From the NCBI GenBank assembly GCA_036172665.1, contig JAYKNF010000042.1, positions 1-64,000 of the forward strand: a DNA stretch of 64,000 nt. The letters run 5' to 3'. Shown here piece after piece: positions 39,816 to 52,337 of the stretch. Source of the DNA: Prosopocoilus inquinatus. Lineage: Eukaryota; Arthropoda; Insecta; Coleoptera; Lucanidae. The notes under the pieces are model-generated. The model made no database searches and was not told where the DNA came from. It was given only the letters and a program-made list of their open reading frames with translations. How positions within the stretch are numbered: position 1 is the first letter of the stretch; each line of letters begins with the position of its first letter. Position numbers and translations under genes: made by a program.

Positions 39816-42800
39816 TAGCTACTATGTTATTTGACGTTTCGATGGACTCCAGTAACTCTAATGTGAGATACGAAATTTTCGCACGCAGCAGAAGCTGGAA
39901 ATAGTTTTAAACGAAACAACACGCATTAGCGTTGTTCCTGTGATGTATCTAATCGATCCTTACTTATCTATCATGTTATTTGACGTTTGGATGGACTCCA
40001 GTAACCCTGACGTGAGATACGAAGTTCTCGGACGCAGCAGAAGCTGGAAATAGTTTTAAACGAAACAACACGTATTAGCGTTGTTCCTGTGATGTATCTA
40101 ATCGATCCTTACTCATCTATCATGTTATTTGACGTTTGGATGGACTCCAGTAACTCTGATGTGAGATACAAAGTTTTTGGACGCAGCAGAACCTGGAAAT
40201 AGTTTTAAACGAAACAACACGCATTAGCGTTGTTCCTGTGATGTATCTAATCGATCCTTACTCATCCATCATGTTATTTGGCGTTTCGATGGACTCCAGT
40301 AGCTCTGATGTGAGATACGACGTTTTCTGAGGCAGCAGAAGCTGGAAATAGTTTTAAACGAAACAACACGCATTAGCGTTGTTCCTGTGATGTATCTAAT
40401 CGATCCTTACTCATCTATCATGTTATTTGACGTTTCGATGGACCCCAGTAATTCTAATGTGAGAAACGAAATTTTCGGACGCAGCAGAAGCTGGAAATAG
40501 TTTTAAACGAAACAACACGCATTAGCGTTGTTCCTGTGATGTATCTAATCGATCCTTACTCATCTATCATGTTATTTGACGTTTGGATGGACTCCAGTAA
40601 CCCTGACGTGAGATACGAAGTTCTCGGACGCAGCAGAAGCTGGAAATAGTTTTAAACGAAACAACACGCATTAGCGTTGTTCCTGTGATGTATCTAATCG
40701 ATCCTTACTCATCTATCATGTTATTTGGCGTTTCGATGGACTCCAGTAACTTAGATGTGAGATACGAAGTTCTCGGACGCAGCTGAAGCTAGAAATAGTT
40801 TTAAACGAAACAACACGCATTAGCGTTGTTCCTGTGATGTATCTAATCGATCCTTACTCATCTATCATGTTATTTGGCGTTTCGATGGACTCCAGTAGCT
40901 CTGATGTGAGATACGACGTTTTCTGAGGCAGCAGAAGCTGGAAATAGTTTTAAACGAAACAACACGCATTAGCGTTGTTCCTGTGATGTATCTAATCCTT
41001 ACTCATCTATCATGTTATTTGACGTCTCGATGGACTCCAGTAATTCTAATGTGAGAAACGAAATTTTCTGACGCAGCAGAAGCTGGAAATAGTTTTGAAC
41101 GAAACAACACGTATTAGCGTTGTTCCTGTGATGTATCTAGTCGATCCTTACTCATCTATCATGTTATTTGACGTTTCGATGGACTCCAGTAACTCTAATG
41201 TGAGATACGAAATTTTCGGACGCAGCAGAAGCTGGAAATAGTTTTAAACGAAACAACACGCATTAGCGTTGTTCCTGTGATGTATCTAATCGATCCTTAC
41301 TTATCTATCATGTTATTTGACGTTTGGATGGACTCCAGTAACCCTGACGTGAGATACGAAGTTCTCGGACGCAGCAGAAGCTGGAAATAGTTTTAAACGA
41401 AACAACACGTATTAGCGTTGTTCCTGTGATGTATCTAATCGATCCTTACTCATCTATCATGTTATTTGACGTTTGGATGGACTCCAGTAACTCTGAAGAG
41501 AGACACAAAGATTTCGGACGCAGCAGAAGCTGGAAATAGTTTTGAACGAAGCAACACGTATTAGCGTTATTCCTGTGCTGCATCTAATCGATCCTTACTC
41601 ATATATCATGTTATTTGGCGTATCGATGGACTCCAGTAGCTCTGATGTGAGATACGACGTTTTCGGACGCAGCAGAAGCTGGAAATAGTTTTGAACGAAA
41701 CAACACGTATTAGCGTTGTTCCTGTGATGTATCTAATCGATCCTTACTCATCTATCATGTTTTTTGACGTTTGGATGGACTCCAGTAACTCTGATGAGAG
41801 ACACAAAGATTTCGGACGCAGCAGAAACTGGAAATAGTTTTAAACGAAACAACACGCATTAGCGTTGTTCCTGTGATGTATCTAATCGATCCTTACTCAT
41901 CTATCATGTTATTTGACGTTTCGATGGACTCCAGTAATTCTAATGTGAGAAACGAAATTTTCGGACGCAGCAGAAGCTGGAAATAGTTTTAAACGAAACA
42001 ACACGCATTAGCGTTGTTCCTGTGATGTATCTAATCGATCCTTACTTATCTATCATGTTATTTGACGTTTGGATGGACTCCAGTAACTCTAATGTGAGAT
42101 ACGAAATTTTCGGACGCAGCAAAAGCTGGAAATAGTTTTAAACGAAACAACACGCATTAGCGTTGTTCCTGTGATGTATCTAATCGATCCTTACTTAGCT
42201 ACTATGTTATTTGACGTTTCGATGGACTCCAGTAACTCTAATGTGAGATACGAAATTTTCGCACGCAGCAGAAGCTGGAAATAGTTTTAAACGAAACAAC
42301 ACGCATTAGCGTTGTTCCTGTGATGTATCTAATCGATCCTTACTTATCTATCATGTTATTTGACGTTTGGATGGACTCCAGTAACCCTGACGTGAGATAC
42401 GAAGTTCTCGGACGCAGCAGAAGCTGGAAATAGTTTTAAACGAAACAACACGTATTAGCGTTGTTCCTGTGATGTATCTAATCGATCCTTACTCATCTAT
42501 CATGTTATTTGACGTTTGGATGGACTCCAGTAACTCTGATGTGAGATACAAAGTTTTTGGACGCAGCAGAACCTGGAAATAGTTTTAAACGAAACAACAC
42601 GCATTAGCGTTGTTCCTGTGATGTATCTAATCGATCCTTACTCATCCATCATGTTATTTGGCGTTTCGATGGACTCCAGTAGCTCTGATGTGAGATACGA
42701 CGTTTTCTGAGGCAGCAGAAGCTGGAAATAGTTTTAAACGAAACAACACGCATTAGCGTTGTTCCTGTGATGTATCTAATCGATCCTTACTCATCTATCA

Positions 42801-42940
42801 TGTTATTTGACGTTTCGATGGACCCCAGTAATTCTAATGTGAGAAACGAAATTTTCGGACGCAGCAGAAGCTGGAAATAGTTTTAAACGAAACAACACGC
42901 ATTAGCGTTGTTCCTGTGATGTATCTAATCGATCCTTACT
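38111..42940 (+). repeat. 16-monomer tandem duplication, offset 2,380 bp
   Basis: Bases 38,111-40,490 are followed by a second copy at 40,491 to about 42,940. The offset is 16 x 149 minus 4, one CGAT loss per copy (38617 and 40997). The marker gaccccagtaattc appears in both, as does tttcgcacgcagc. The second copy leads into the 12,143-bp unit. Confidence 0.9.
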
Positions 42941-43452
42941 TATCTATCATGTTATTTGACGTTTGGATGGACTCCAGTAACTCTAATGTGAGATACGAAA
43001 TTTTCGGACGCAGCAGAAGCTGGAAATAGTTTTAAACGAAACAACACGCATTAGCGTTGTTCCTGTGATGTATCTAATCGATCCTTACTCATCTATCATG
43101 TTATTTGGCGTTTCGATGGACTCCAGTAACTTAGATGTGAGATACGAAGTTCTCGGACGCAGCTGAAGCTAGAAATAGTTTTAAACGAAACAACACGCAT
43201 TAGCGTTGTTCCTGTGTAGTATCTAATCGATCCTTACTTATCTATCATGTTATTTGACGTTTGGATGGACTCCAGTAACCCTGACGTGAGATACGAAGTA
43301 CTCGGACGCAGCAGAACCTGGAAATAGTTTTAAACGAAACAACACGCATTAGCGTTGTTCCTGTGATGTATCTAATCGATCCTTACTCATCTATCATGTT
43401 ATTTGGCGTTTCGATGGACTCCAGTAACTTAGATGTGAGATACGAAGTTCTC

Positions 43453-43512
43453 GGACGCAGCTGAAGCTAGAAGGACGCAGCTGAAGCTAGAAGGACGCAG
43501 CTGAAGCTAGAA
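43453..43512 (+). repeat. 20-bp internal tandem triplication
   Basis: The 20-bp unit occurs three times in a row, one step beyond the doublets elsewhere. It is followed by atagttttaaatg rather than atagttttaaacg, so the monomer downstream differs from that at 453. Confidence 0.95.
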
Positions 43513-46500
43513 ATAGTTTTAAATGAAACAACACGTATTAGCGTTGTTCCTGTGCTGTATCTAATCGATCCTTACTCATCTATCATGTTATTTGACGTTT
43601 AGATGGACTCCAGTAACCCTGACGTGAGATACGAAGTTCTCGGACGCAGCAGAAGCTGGAAATAGTTTTAAATGAAATAACACGTATTAGCGTTGTTCCT
43701 GTGATGTATCTAAACGATCCTTACTTATCTAACATGTTATTTGACGTTTGGATGGACTCCAGTAAGTCTGATGTGAGATACAAAGTTTTTGGACGCAGCA
43801 GGAACTGGAAATAGTTTTAAACGAAACAACACGCATTAGCGTTGTTCCTGTGATGTATCTAATCGATCCTTACTTAGCTACTATGTTATTTGACGTTTCG
43901 ATGGACTCCAGTAACTCTAATGTGAGATACGAAATTTTCGCACGCAGCAGAAGCTGGAAATAGTTTTAAACGAAACAACACGCATTAGCGTTGTTCCTGT
44001 GATGTATCTAATCGATCCTTATTCATCTATCATGTTATTTGGCGTTTGGATGGACTCCAGTAACTCTGATGTGAGATACAAAGTTTTTGGACGCAGCAGG
44101 AGCTGGAAATAGTTTTAAACGAAACAACACGTATTGGTGTTATTCTTGTGCTGCATCTAATCGATCCTTACTCATATATCATGTTATTTGGCGTATCGAT
44201 GGACTCCAGTAGCTCTGATGTGATATACGACGTTTTCGGACGCAGCAGAAGCTGGAAATAGTTTTAAACGAAACAACACGTATTAGCGTTGTTCCTGTGA
44301 TGTATCTAATCGATCCTTACTCATCTATCATGTTATTTGACGTTTGGATGGACTCCAGTAACTCTGATGAGAGACACAAAGATTTCGGACGCAGCAGAAG
44401 CTGGAAATAGTTTTGAACGAAGCAACACGTATTAGCGTTGTTTCTGTGATGTAACTAATCGATCCTTACTCATCTATCATGTTATTTGACGTTTGGATGG
44501 ACTCCAGTAACCCTGACGTGAGATACGAAGTTCTCGGACGCAGCAGAAGCTGGAAATAGTTTTAAACGAAACAACACGTATTAGCGTTGTTCCTGTGATG
44601 TATCTAATCGATCCTTACTCATCTATCATGTTATTTGACGTTTGGATGGACTCCAGTAACTCTGATGTGAGATACAAAGTTTTTGGACGCAGCAGAACCT
44701 GGAAATAGTTTTAAACGAAACAACACGCATTAGCGTTGTTCCTGTGTTGTATCTAATCGATCCTTACTCATCTATCATGTTATTTGGCGTTTCGATGGAC
44801 TCCAGTAGCTCTGATGTGAGATACGACGTTTTCGGACGCAGCAGAAGCTGGAAATAGTTTTAAACGAAACAACACGTATTAGCGTTGTTCCTGTGATGTA
44901 TCTAATCGATCCTTACTCATCTATCATGTTATTTGACGTTTGGATGGACTCCAGTAACTCTGATGAGAGACACAAAGATTTCGGACGCAGCAGAAACTGG
45001 AAATAGTTTTAAACGAAACAACACGCATTAGCGTTGTTCCTGTGATGTATCTAATCGATCCTTACTTATCTATCATGTTATTTGACGTTTGGATGGACTC
45101 CAGTAACCCTGACGTGAGATACGAAGTTCTCGGACGCAGCAGAAGCTGGAAATAGTTTTAAACGAAACAACACGTATTAGCGTTGTTCCTGTGATGTATC
45201 TAATCGATCCTTACTCATCTATCATGTTATTTGACGTTTGGATGGACTCCAGTAACTCTGATGTGAGATACAAAGTTTTTGGACGCAGCAGAACCTGGAA
45301 ATAGTTTTAAACGAAACAACACGCATTAGCGTTGTTCCTGTGATGTATCTAATCGATCCTTACTCATCTATCATGTTATTTGGCGTTTCGATGGACTCCA
45401 GTAGCTCTGATGTGAGATACGACGTTTTCGGACGCAGCAGAAGCTGGAAATAGTTTTAAACGAAACAACACGTATTAGCGTTGTTCCTGTGATGTATCTA
45501 ATCGATCCTTACTCATCTATCATGTTATTTGACGTTTGGATGGACTCCAGTAACTCTGAAGAGAGACACAAAGATTTCGGACGCAGCAGAAGCTGGAAAT
45601 AGTTTTGAACGAAGCAACACGTATTAGCGTTATTCCTGTGCTGCATCTAATCGATCCTTACTCATATATCATGTTATTTGGCGTATCGATGGACTCCAGT
45701 AGCTCTGATGTGAGATACGTTTTCGGACGCAGCAGAAGCTGGAAATAGTTTTGAACGAAACAACACGCGTTAGCGTTGTTCCTGTGATGTATCTAATCGA
45801 TCCTTACTCATCTATCATGTTATTTGGCGTTTCGATGGACTCCAGTAGCTCTGATGTGAGATACGACGTTTTCGGACGCAGCAGAAGCTGGAAATAGTTT
45901 TAAACGAAACAACACGTATTAGCGTTGTTCCTGTGATGTATCTAATCGATCCTTACTCATCTATCATGTTATTTGACGTTTGGATGGACTCCAGTAACTC
46001 TGATGAGAGACACAAAGATTTCGGACGCAGCAGAAGCTGGAAATAGTTTTGAACGAAGCAACACGTATTAGCGTTGTTTCTGTGATGTATCTAATCGATC
46101 CTTACTCATCTATCATGTTATTTGACGTTTGGATGGACTCCAGTAACCCTGACGTGAGATACGAAGTTCTCGGACGCAGCAGAAGCTGGAAATAGTTTTG
46201 AACGAAACAACACGTATTAGCGTTGTTCCTGTGATGTATCTAATCGATCCTTACTCATCTATCATGTTATTTGACGTTTGGATGGACTCCAGTAACTCTG
46301 ATGAGAGACACAAAGATTTCGGACGCAGCAGAAACTGGAAATAGTTTTAAACGAAACAACACGCATTAGCGTTGTTCCTGTGATGTATCTAATCGATCCT
46401 TACTTATCTATCATGTTATTTGACGTTTGGATGGACTCCAGTAACCCTGACGTGAGATACGAAGTTCTCGGACGCAGCAGAAGCTGGAAATAGTTTTAAA

Positions 46501-47065
46501 CGAAACAACACGTATTAGCGTTGTTCCTGTGATGTATCTAATCGATCCTTACTCATCTATCATGTTATTTGACGTTTGGATGGACTCCAGTAACTCTGAT
46601 CTGAGATACAAAGTTTTTGGACGCAGCAGAACCTGGAAATAGTTTTAAACGAAACAACACGCATTAACGTTGTTCCTGTGATGTATCTAATCGATCCTTA
46701 CTCATCCATCATGTTATTTGGCGTTTCGATGGACTCCAGTAACTTAGATGTGAGATACGAAGTTCTCGGACGCAGCTGAAGCTAGAAATAGTTTTAAACG
46801 AAACAACACGCATTAGCGTTGTTCCTGTGATGTATCTAATCGATCCTTACTCATCTATCATGTTATTTGGCGTTTCGATGGACTCCAGTAACCCTGACGT
46901 GAGATACGAAGTACTCGGACGCAGCAGAACCTGGAAATAGTTTTAAACGAAACAACACGCATTAGCGTTGTTCCTGTGATGTATCTAATCGATCCTTACT
47001 CATCTATCATGTTATTTGGCGTTTCGATGGACTCCAGTAACTTAGATGTGAGATACGAAGTTCTC

Positions 47066-47105
47066 GGACGCAGCTGAAGCTAGAAGGACGCAGCTGAAGC
47101 TAGAA
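47066..47105 (+). repeat. 20-bp internal tandem duplication (2 copies)
   Basis: A doublet followed by the tttaaatg monomer, otherwise as at 453. Its partner in the 5,232-bp duplication is at 52298. Confidence 0.95.
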
Positions 47106-48128
47106 ATAGTTTTAAATGAAACAACACGTATTAGCGTTGTTCCTGTGCTGTATCTAATCGATCCTTACTCATCTATCATGTTATTTGACGTTTAGATGGA
47201 CTCCAGTAACCCTGACGTGAGATACGAAGTTCTCGGACGCAGCAGAAGCTGGAAAGAGTTTTAAACGAAACAACACATATTAGCGTTGTTCCTGTGATGT
47301 ATCTAATCGATCCTTACTCATCTATCATGTTATTTGACGTTTGGATGGACTCCAGTAACTCTGATGTGAGATACAAAGTTTTTGGACGCAGCAGAAGCTG
47401 GAAATAGTTTTGAACTAAACAACACGTATTAGCGCTGTTCCTGTGATGTATCTAATCGATCCTTACTTAGCTACTATGTTATTTGACGTTTCGATGGACT
47501 CCAGTAACTTTGATGTGAGATACGAAGTTCTCGGACGCAGCAGAAGCTGGAAATAGTTTTAAATGAAATAACACGTATTAGCGTTGTTCCTGTGATGTAT
47601 CTAAACGATCCTTACTTATCTAACATGTTATTTGACGTTTGGATGGACTCCAGTAAGTCTGATGTGAGATACAAAGTTTTTGGACGCAGCAGGAGCTGGA
47701 AATAGTTTTAAACGAAACAACACGCATTAGCGTTGTTCCTGTGATGTATCTAATCGATCCTTACTTAGCTACTATGTTATTTGACGTTTCGATGGACTCC
47801 AGTAACTCTAATGTGAGATACGAAATTTTCGCACGCAGCAGAAGCTGGAAATAGTTTTAAACGAAACAACACGCATTAGCGTTGTTCCTGTGATGTATCT
47901 AATCGATCCTTATTCATCTATCATGTTATTTGGCGTTTGGATGGACTCCAGCAACTCTGATGTGAGATACAAAGTTTTTGGACGCAGCAGGAGCTGGAAA
48001 TAGTTTTAAACGAAACAACACGTATTAGCGTTATTCCTGTGCTGCATCTAATCGATCCTTACTCATATATCATGTTATTTGGCGTATCGATGGACTCCAG
48101 TAGCTCTGATGTGAGATACGACGTTTTC

Positions 48129-50661
48129 GGACGCAGCAGAAGCTGGAAATAGTTTTAAACGAAACAACACGTATTAGCGTTGTTCCTGTGATGTATCTAA
48201 TCGATCCTTACTCATCTATCATGTTATTTGACGTTTGGATGGACTCCAGTAACTCTGATGAGAGACACAAAGATTTCGGACGCAGCAGAAGCTGGAAATA
48301 GTTTTGAACGAAGCAACACGTATTAGCGTTGTTTCTGTGATGTATCTAATCGATCCTTACTCATCTATCATGTTATTTGACGTTTGGATGGACTCCAGTA
48401 ACCCTGACGTGAGATACGAAGTTCTCGGACGCAGCAGAAGCTGGAAATAGTTTTAAACGAAACAACACGTATTAGCGTTGTTCCTGTGATGTATCTAATC
48501 GATCCTTACTCATCTATCATGTTATTTGACGTTTGGATGGACTCCAGTAACTCTGATGTGAGATACAAAGTTCTTGGACGCAGCAGAACCTGGAAATAGT
48601 TTTAAACGAAACAACACGCATTAGCGTTGTTCCTGTGATGTATCTAATCGATCCTTACTCATCTATCATGTTATTTGGCGTTTCGATGGACTCCAGTAGC
48701 TCTGATGTGAGATACGACGTTTTCGGACGCAGCAGAAGCTGGAAATAGTTTTAAACGAAACAACACGTATTAGCGTTGTTCCTGTGATGTATCTAATCGA
48801 TCCTTACTCATCTATCATGTTATTTGACGTTTGGATGGACTCCAGTAACTCTGATGAGAGACACAAAGATTTCGGACGCAGCAGAAGCTGGAAATAGTTT
48901 TAAACGAAACAACACGTATTAGCGTTGTTTCTGTGATGTATCTAATCGATCCTTACTCATCTATCATGTTATTTGACGTTTGGATGGAATCCAGTAACCC
49001 TGACGTGAGATACGAAGTTCTCGGACGCAGCAGAAGCTGGAAATAGTTTTAAACGAAACAACACGTATTAGCGTTGTTCCTGTGATGTATCTAATCGATC
49101 CTTACTCATCTATCATGTTATTTGACGTTTGGATGGACTCCAGTAACTCTGATGTGAGATACAAAGTTTTTGGACGCAGCAGAACCTGGAAATAGTTTTA
49201 AACGAAACAACACGCATTAGCGTTGTTCCTGTGTTGTATCTAATCGATCCTTACTCATCTATCATGTTATTTGGCGTTTCGATGGACTCCAGTAGCTCTG
49301 ATGTGAGATACGACGTTTTCGGACGCAGCAGAAGCTGGAAATAGTTTTAAACGAAACAACACGTATTAGCGTTGTTCCTGTGATGTATCTAATCGATCCT
49401 TACTCATCTATCATGTTATTTGACGTTTGGATGGACTCCAGTAACTCTGATGAGAGACACAAAGATTTCGGACGCAGCAGAAGCTGGAAATAGTTTTGAA
49501 CGAAGCAACACGTATTAGCGTTGTTTCTGTGATGTATCTAATCGATCCTTACTCATCTATCATGTTATTTGACGTTTGGATGGACTCCAGTAACCCTGAC
49601 GTGAGATACGAAGTTCTCGGACGCAGCAGAAGCTGGAAATAGTTTTAAACGAAACAACACGTATTAGCGTTGTTCCTGTGATGTATCTAATCGATCCTTA
49701 CTCATCTATCATGTTATTTGACGTTTGGATGGACTCCAGTAACTCTGATGTGAGATACAAAGTTTTTGGACGCAGCAGAACCTGGAAATAGTTTTAAACG
49801 AAACAACACGCATTAGCGTTGTTCCTGTGATGTATCTAATCGATCCTTATTCATCTATCATGTTATTTGGCGTTTGGATGGACTCCAGTAACTCTGATGT
49901 GAGATACAAAGTTTTTGGACGCAGCAGAACCTGGAAATAGTTTTAAACGAAACAACACGCATTAGCGTTGTTCCTGTGTTGTATCTAATCGATCCTTACT
50001 CATCTATCATGTTATTTGGCGTTTCGATGGACTCCAGTAGCTCTGATGTGAGATACGACGTTTTCGGACGCATCAGAAGCTGGAAATAGTTTTAAACGAA
50101 ACAACACGTATTAGCGTTGTTCCTGTGATGTATCTAATCGATCCTTACTCATCTATCATGTTATTTGACGTTTGGATGGACTCCAGTAACTCTGATGAGA
50201 GACACAAAGATTTCGGACGCAGCAGAAGCTGGAAATAGTTTTGAACGAAGCAACACGTATTAGCGTTGTTTCTGTGATGTATCTAATCGATCCTTACTCA
50301 TCTATCATGTTATTTGACGTTTGGATGGACTCCAGTAACCCTGACGTGAGATACGAAGTTCTCGGACGCAGCAGAAGCTGGAAATAGTTTTAAACGAAAC
50401 AACACGTATTAGCGTTGTTCCTGTGATGTATCTAATCGATCCTTACTCATCTATCATGTTATTTGACGTTTGGATGGACTCCAGTAACTCTGATGTGAGA
50501 TACAAAGTTTTTGGACGCAGCAGAACCTGGAAATAGTTTTAAACGAAACAACACGCATTAGCGTTGTTCCTGTGATGTATCTAATCGATCCTTACTCATC
50601 TATCATGTTATTTGGCGTTTCGATGGACTCCAGTAGCTCTGATGTGAGATACGACGTTTTC
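48129..50661 (+). repeat. 596-bp tetramer higher-order repeat
   Basis: Four monomer types follow in a fixed order, defined by their tails: gatgagagacacaaagatttc, then ccctgacgtgagatacgaag, then tctgatgtgagatacaaag, then gctctgatgtgagatacgac. The starts after the last type fall at 48129, 48725, 49321, 50066 and 50662, giving 596, 596, 745 and 596 bp. The 745-bp cycle has one extra monomer. The same cycle occurs at 44834-45430 and in part at 32.45-32.9 and 36.17-36.6 kb. Confidence 0.88.
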
Positions 50662-52297
50662 GGACGCAGCAGAAGCTGGAAATAGTTTTAAACGAAACAA
50701 CACGTATTAGCGTTGTTCCTGTGATGTATCTAATCGATCCTTACTCATCTATCATGTTATTTGACGTTTGGATGGACTCCAGTAACTCTGAAGAGAGACA
50801 CAAAGATTTCGGACGCAGCAGAAGCTGGAAATAGTTTTGAACGAAGCAACACGTATTAGCGTTATTCCTGTGCTGCATCTAATCGATCCTTACTCATATA
50901 TCATGTTATTTGGCGTATCGATGGACTCCAGTAGCTCTGATGTGAGATACGTTTTCGGACGCAGCAGAAGCTGGAAATAGTTTTGAACGAAACAACACGC
51001 GTTAGCGTTGTTCCTGTGATGTATCTAATCGATCCTTACTCATCTATCATGTTATTTGGCGTTTCGATGGACTCCAGTAGCTCTGATGTGAGATACGACG
51101 TTTTCGGACGCAGCAGAAGCTGGAAATAGTTTTAAACGAAACAACACGTATTAGCGTTGTTCCTGTGATGTATCTAATCGATCCTTACTCATCTATCATG
51201 TTATTTGACGTTTGGATGGACTCCAGTAACTCTGATGAGAGACACAAAGATTTCGGACTCAGCAGAAGCTGGAAATAGTTTTGAACGAAGCAACACGTAT
51301 TAGCGTTGTTTCTGTGATGTATCTAATCGATCCTTACTCATCTATCATGTTATTTGACGTTTGGATGGACTCCAGTAACCCTGACGTGAGATACGAAGTT
51401 CTCGGACGCAGCAGAAGCTGGAAATAGTTTTGAACGAAACAACACGTATTAGCGTTGTTCCTGTGATGTATCTAATCGATCCTTACTCATCTATCATGTT
51501 ATTTGACGTTTGGATGGACTCCAGTAACTCTGATGAGAGACACAAAGATTTCGGACGCAGCAGAAACTGGAAATAGTTTTAAACGAAACAACACGCATTA
51601 GCGTTGTTCCTGTGATGTATCTAATCGATCCTTACTTATCTATCATGTTATTTGACGTTTGGATGGACTCCAGTAACCCTGACGTGAGATACGAAGTTCT
51701 CGGACGCAGCAGAAGCTGGAAATAGTTTTAAACGAAACAACACGTATTAGCGTTGTTCCTGTGATGTATCTAATCGATCCTTACTCATCTATCATGTTAT
51801 TTGACGTTTGGATGGACTCCAGTAACTCTGATCTGAGATACAAAGTTTTTGGACGCAGCAGAACCTGGAAATAGTTTTAAACGAAACAACACGCATTAAC
51901 GTTGTTCCTGTGATGTATCTAATCGATCCTTACTCATCCATCATGTTATTTGGCGTTTCGATGGACTCCAGTAACTTAGATGTGAGATACGAAGTTCTCG
52001 GACGCAGCTGAAGCTAGAAATAGTTTTAAACGAAACAACACGCATTAGCGTTGTTCCTGTGATGTATCTAATCGATCCTTACTCATCTATCATGTTATTT
52101 GGCGTTTCGATGGACTCCAGTAACCCTGACGTGAGATACGAAGTACTCGGACGCAGCAGAACCTGGAAATAGTTTTAAACGAAACAACACGCATTAGCGT
52201 TGTTCCTGTGATGTATCTAATCGATCCTTACTCATCTATCATGTTATTTGGCGTTTCGATGGACTCCAGTAACTTAGATGTGAGATACGAAGTTCTC

Positions 52298-52337
52298 GGG
52301 CGCAGCTGAAGCTAGAAGGACGCAGCTGAAGCTAGAA
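52298..52337 (+). repeat. 20-bp internal tandem duplication (2 copies, one variant)
   Basis: A doublet 5,232 bp from 47066. Its first unit begins gggcgcag instead of ggacgcag, a private change not seen in the other copies. Confidence 0.95.

Larger units (their letters stand above)
31477..41000 (+). repeat. CGAT-deleted monomer subfamily, six copies
   Basis: Six monomers read tgtatctaatccttactc, lacking the 4 bases CGAT of the usual palindrome. The joins are at about 31480, 33413, 34899, 37130, 38616 and 40996, separated by 13, 10, 15, 10 and 16 monomers. Each is preceded by the ttctgaggcagcag monomer and followed by a taattctaatgtgagaaacg tail, so all six appear to be one ancestral monomer copied by the surrounding duplications. 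None occurs outside this 9.5-kb stretch. Confidence 0.9.
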
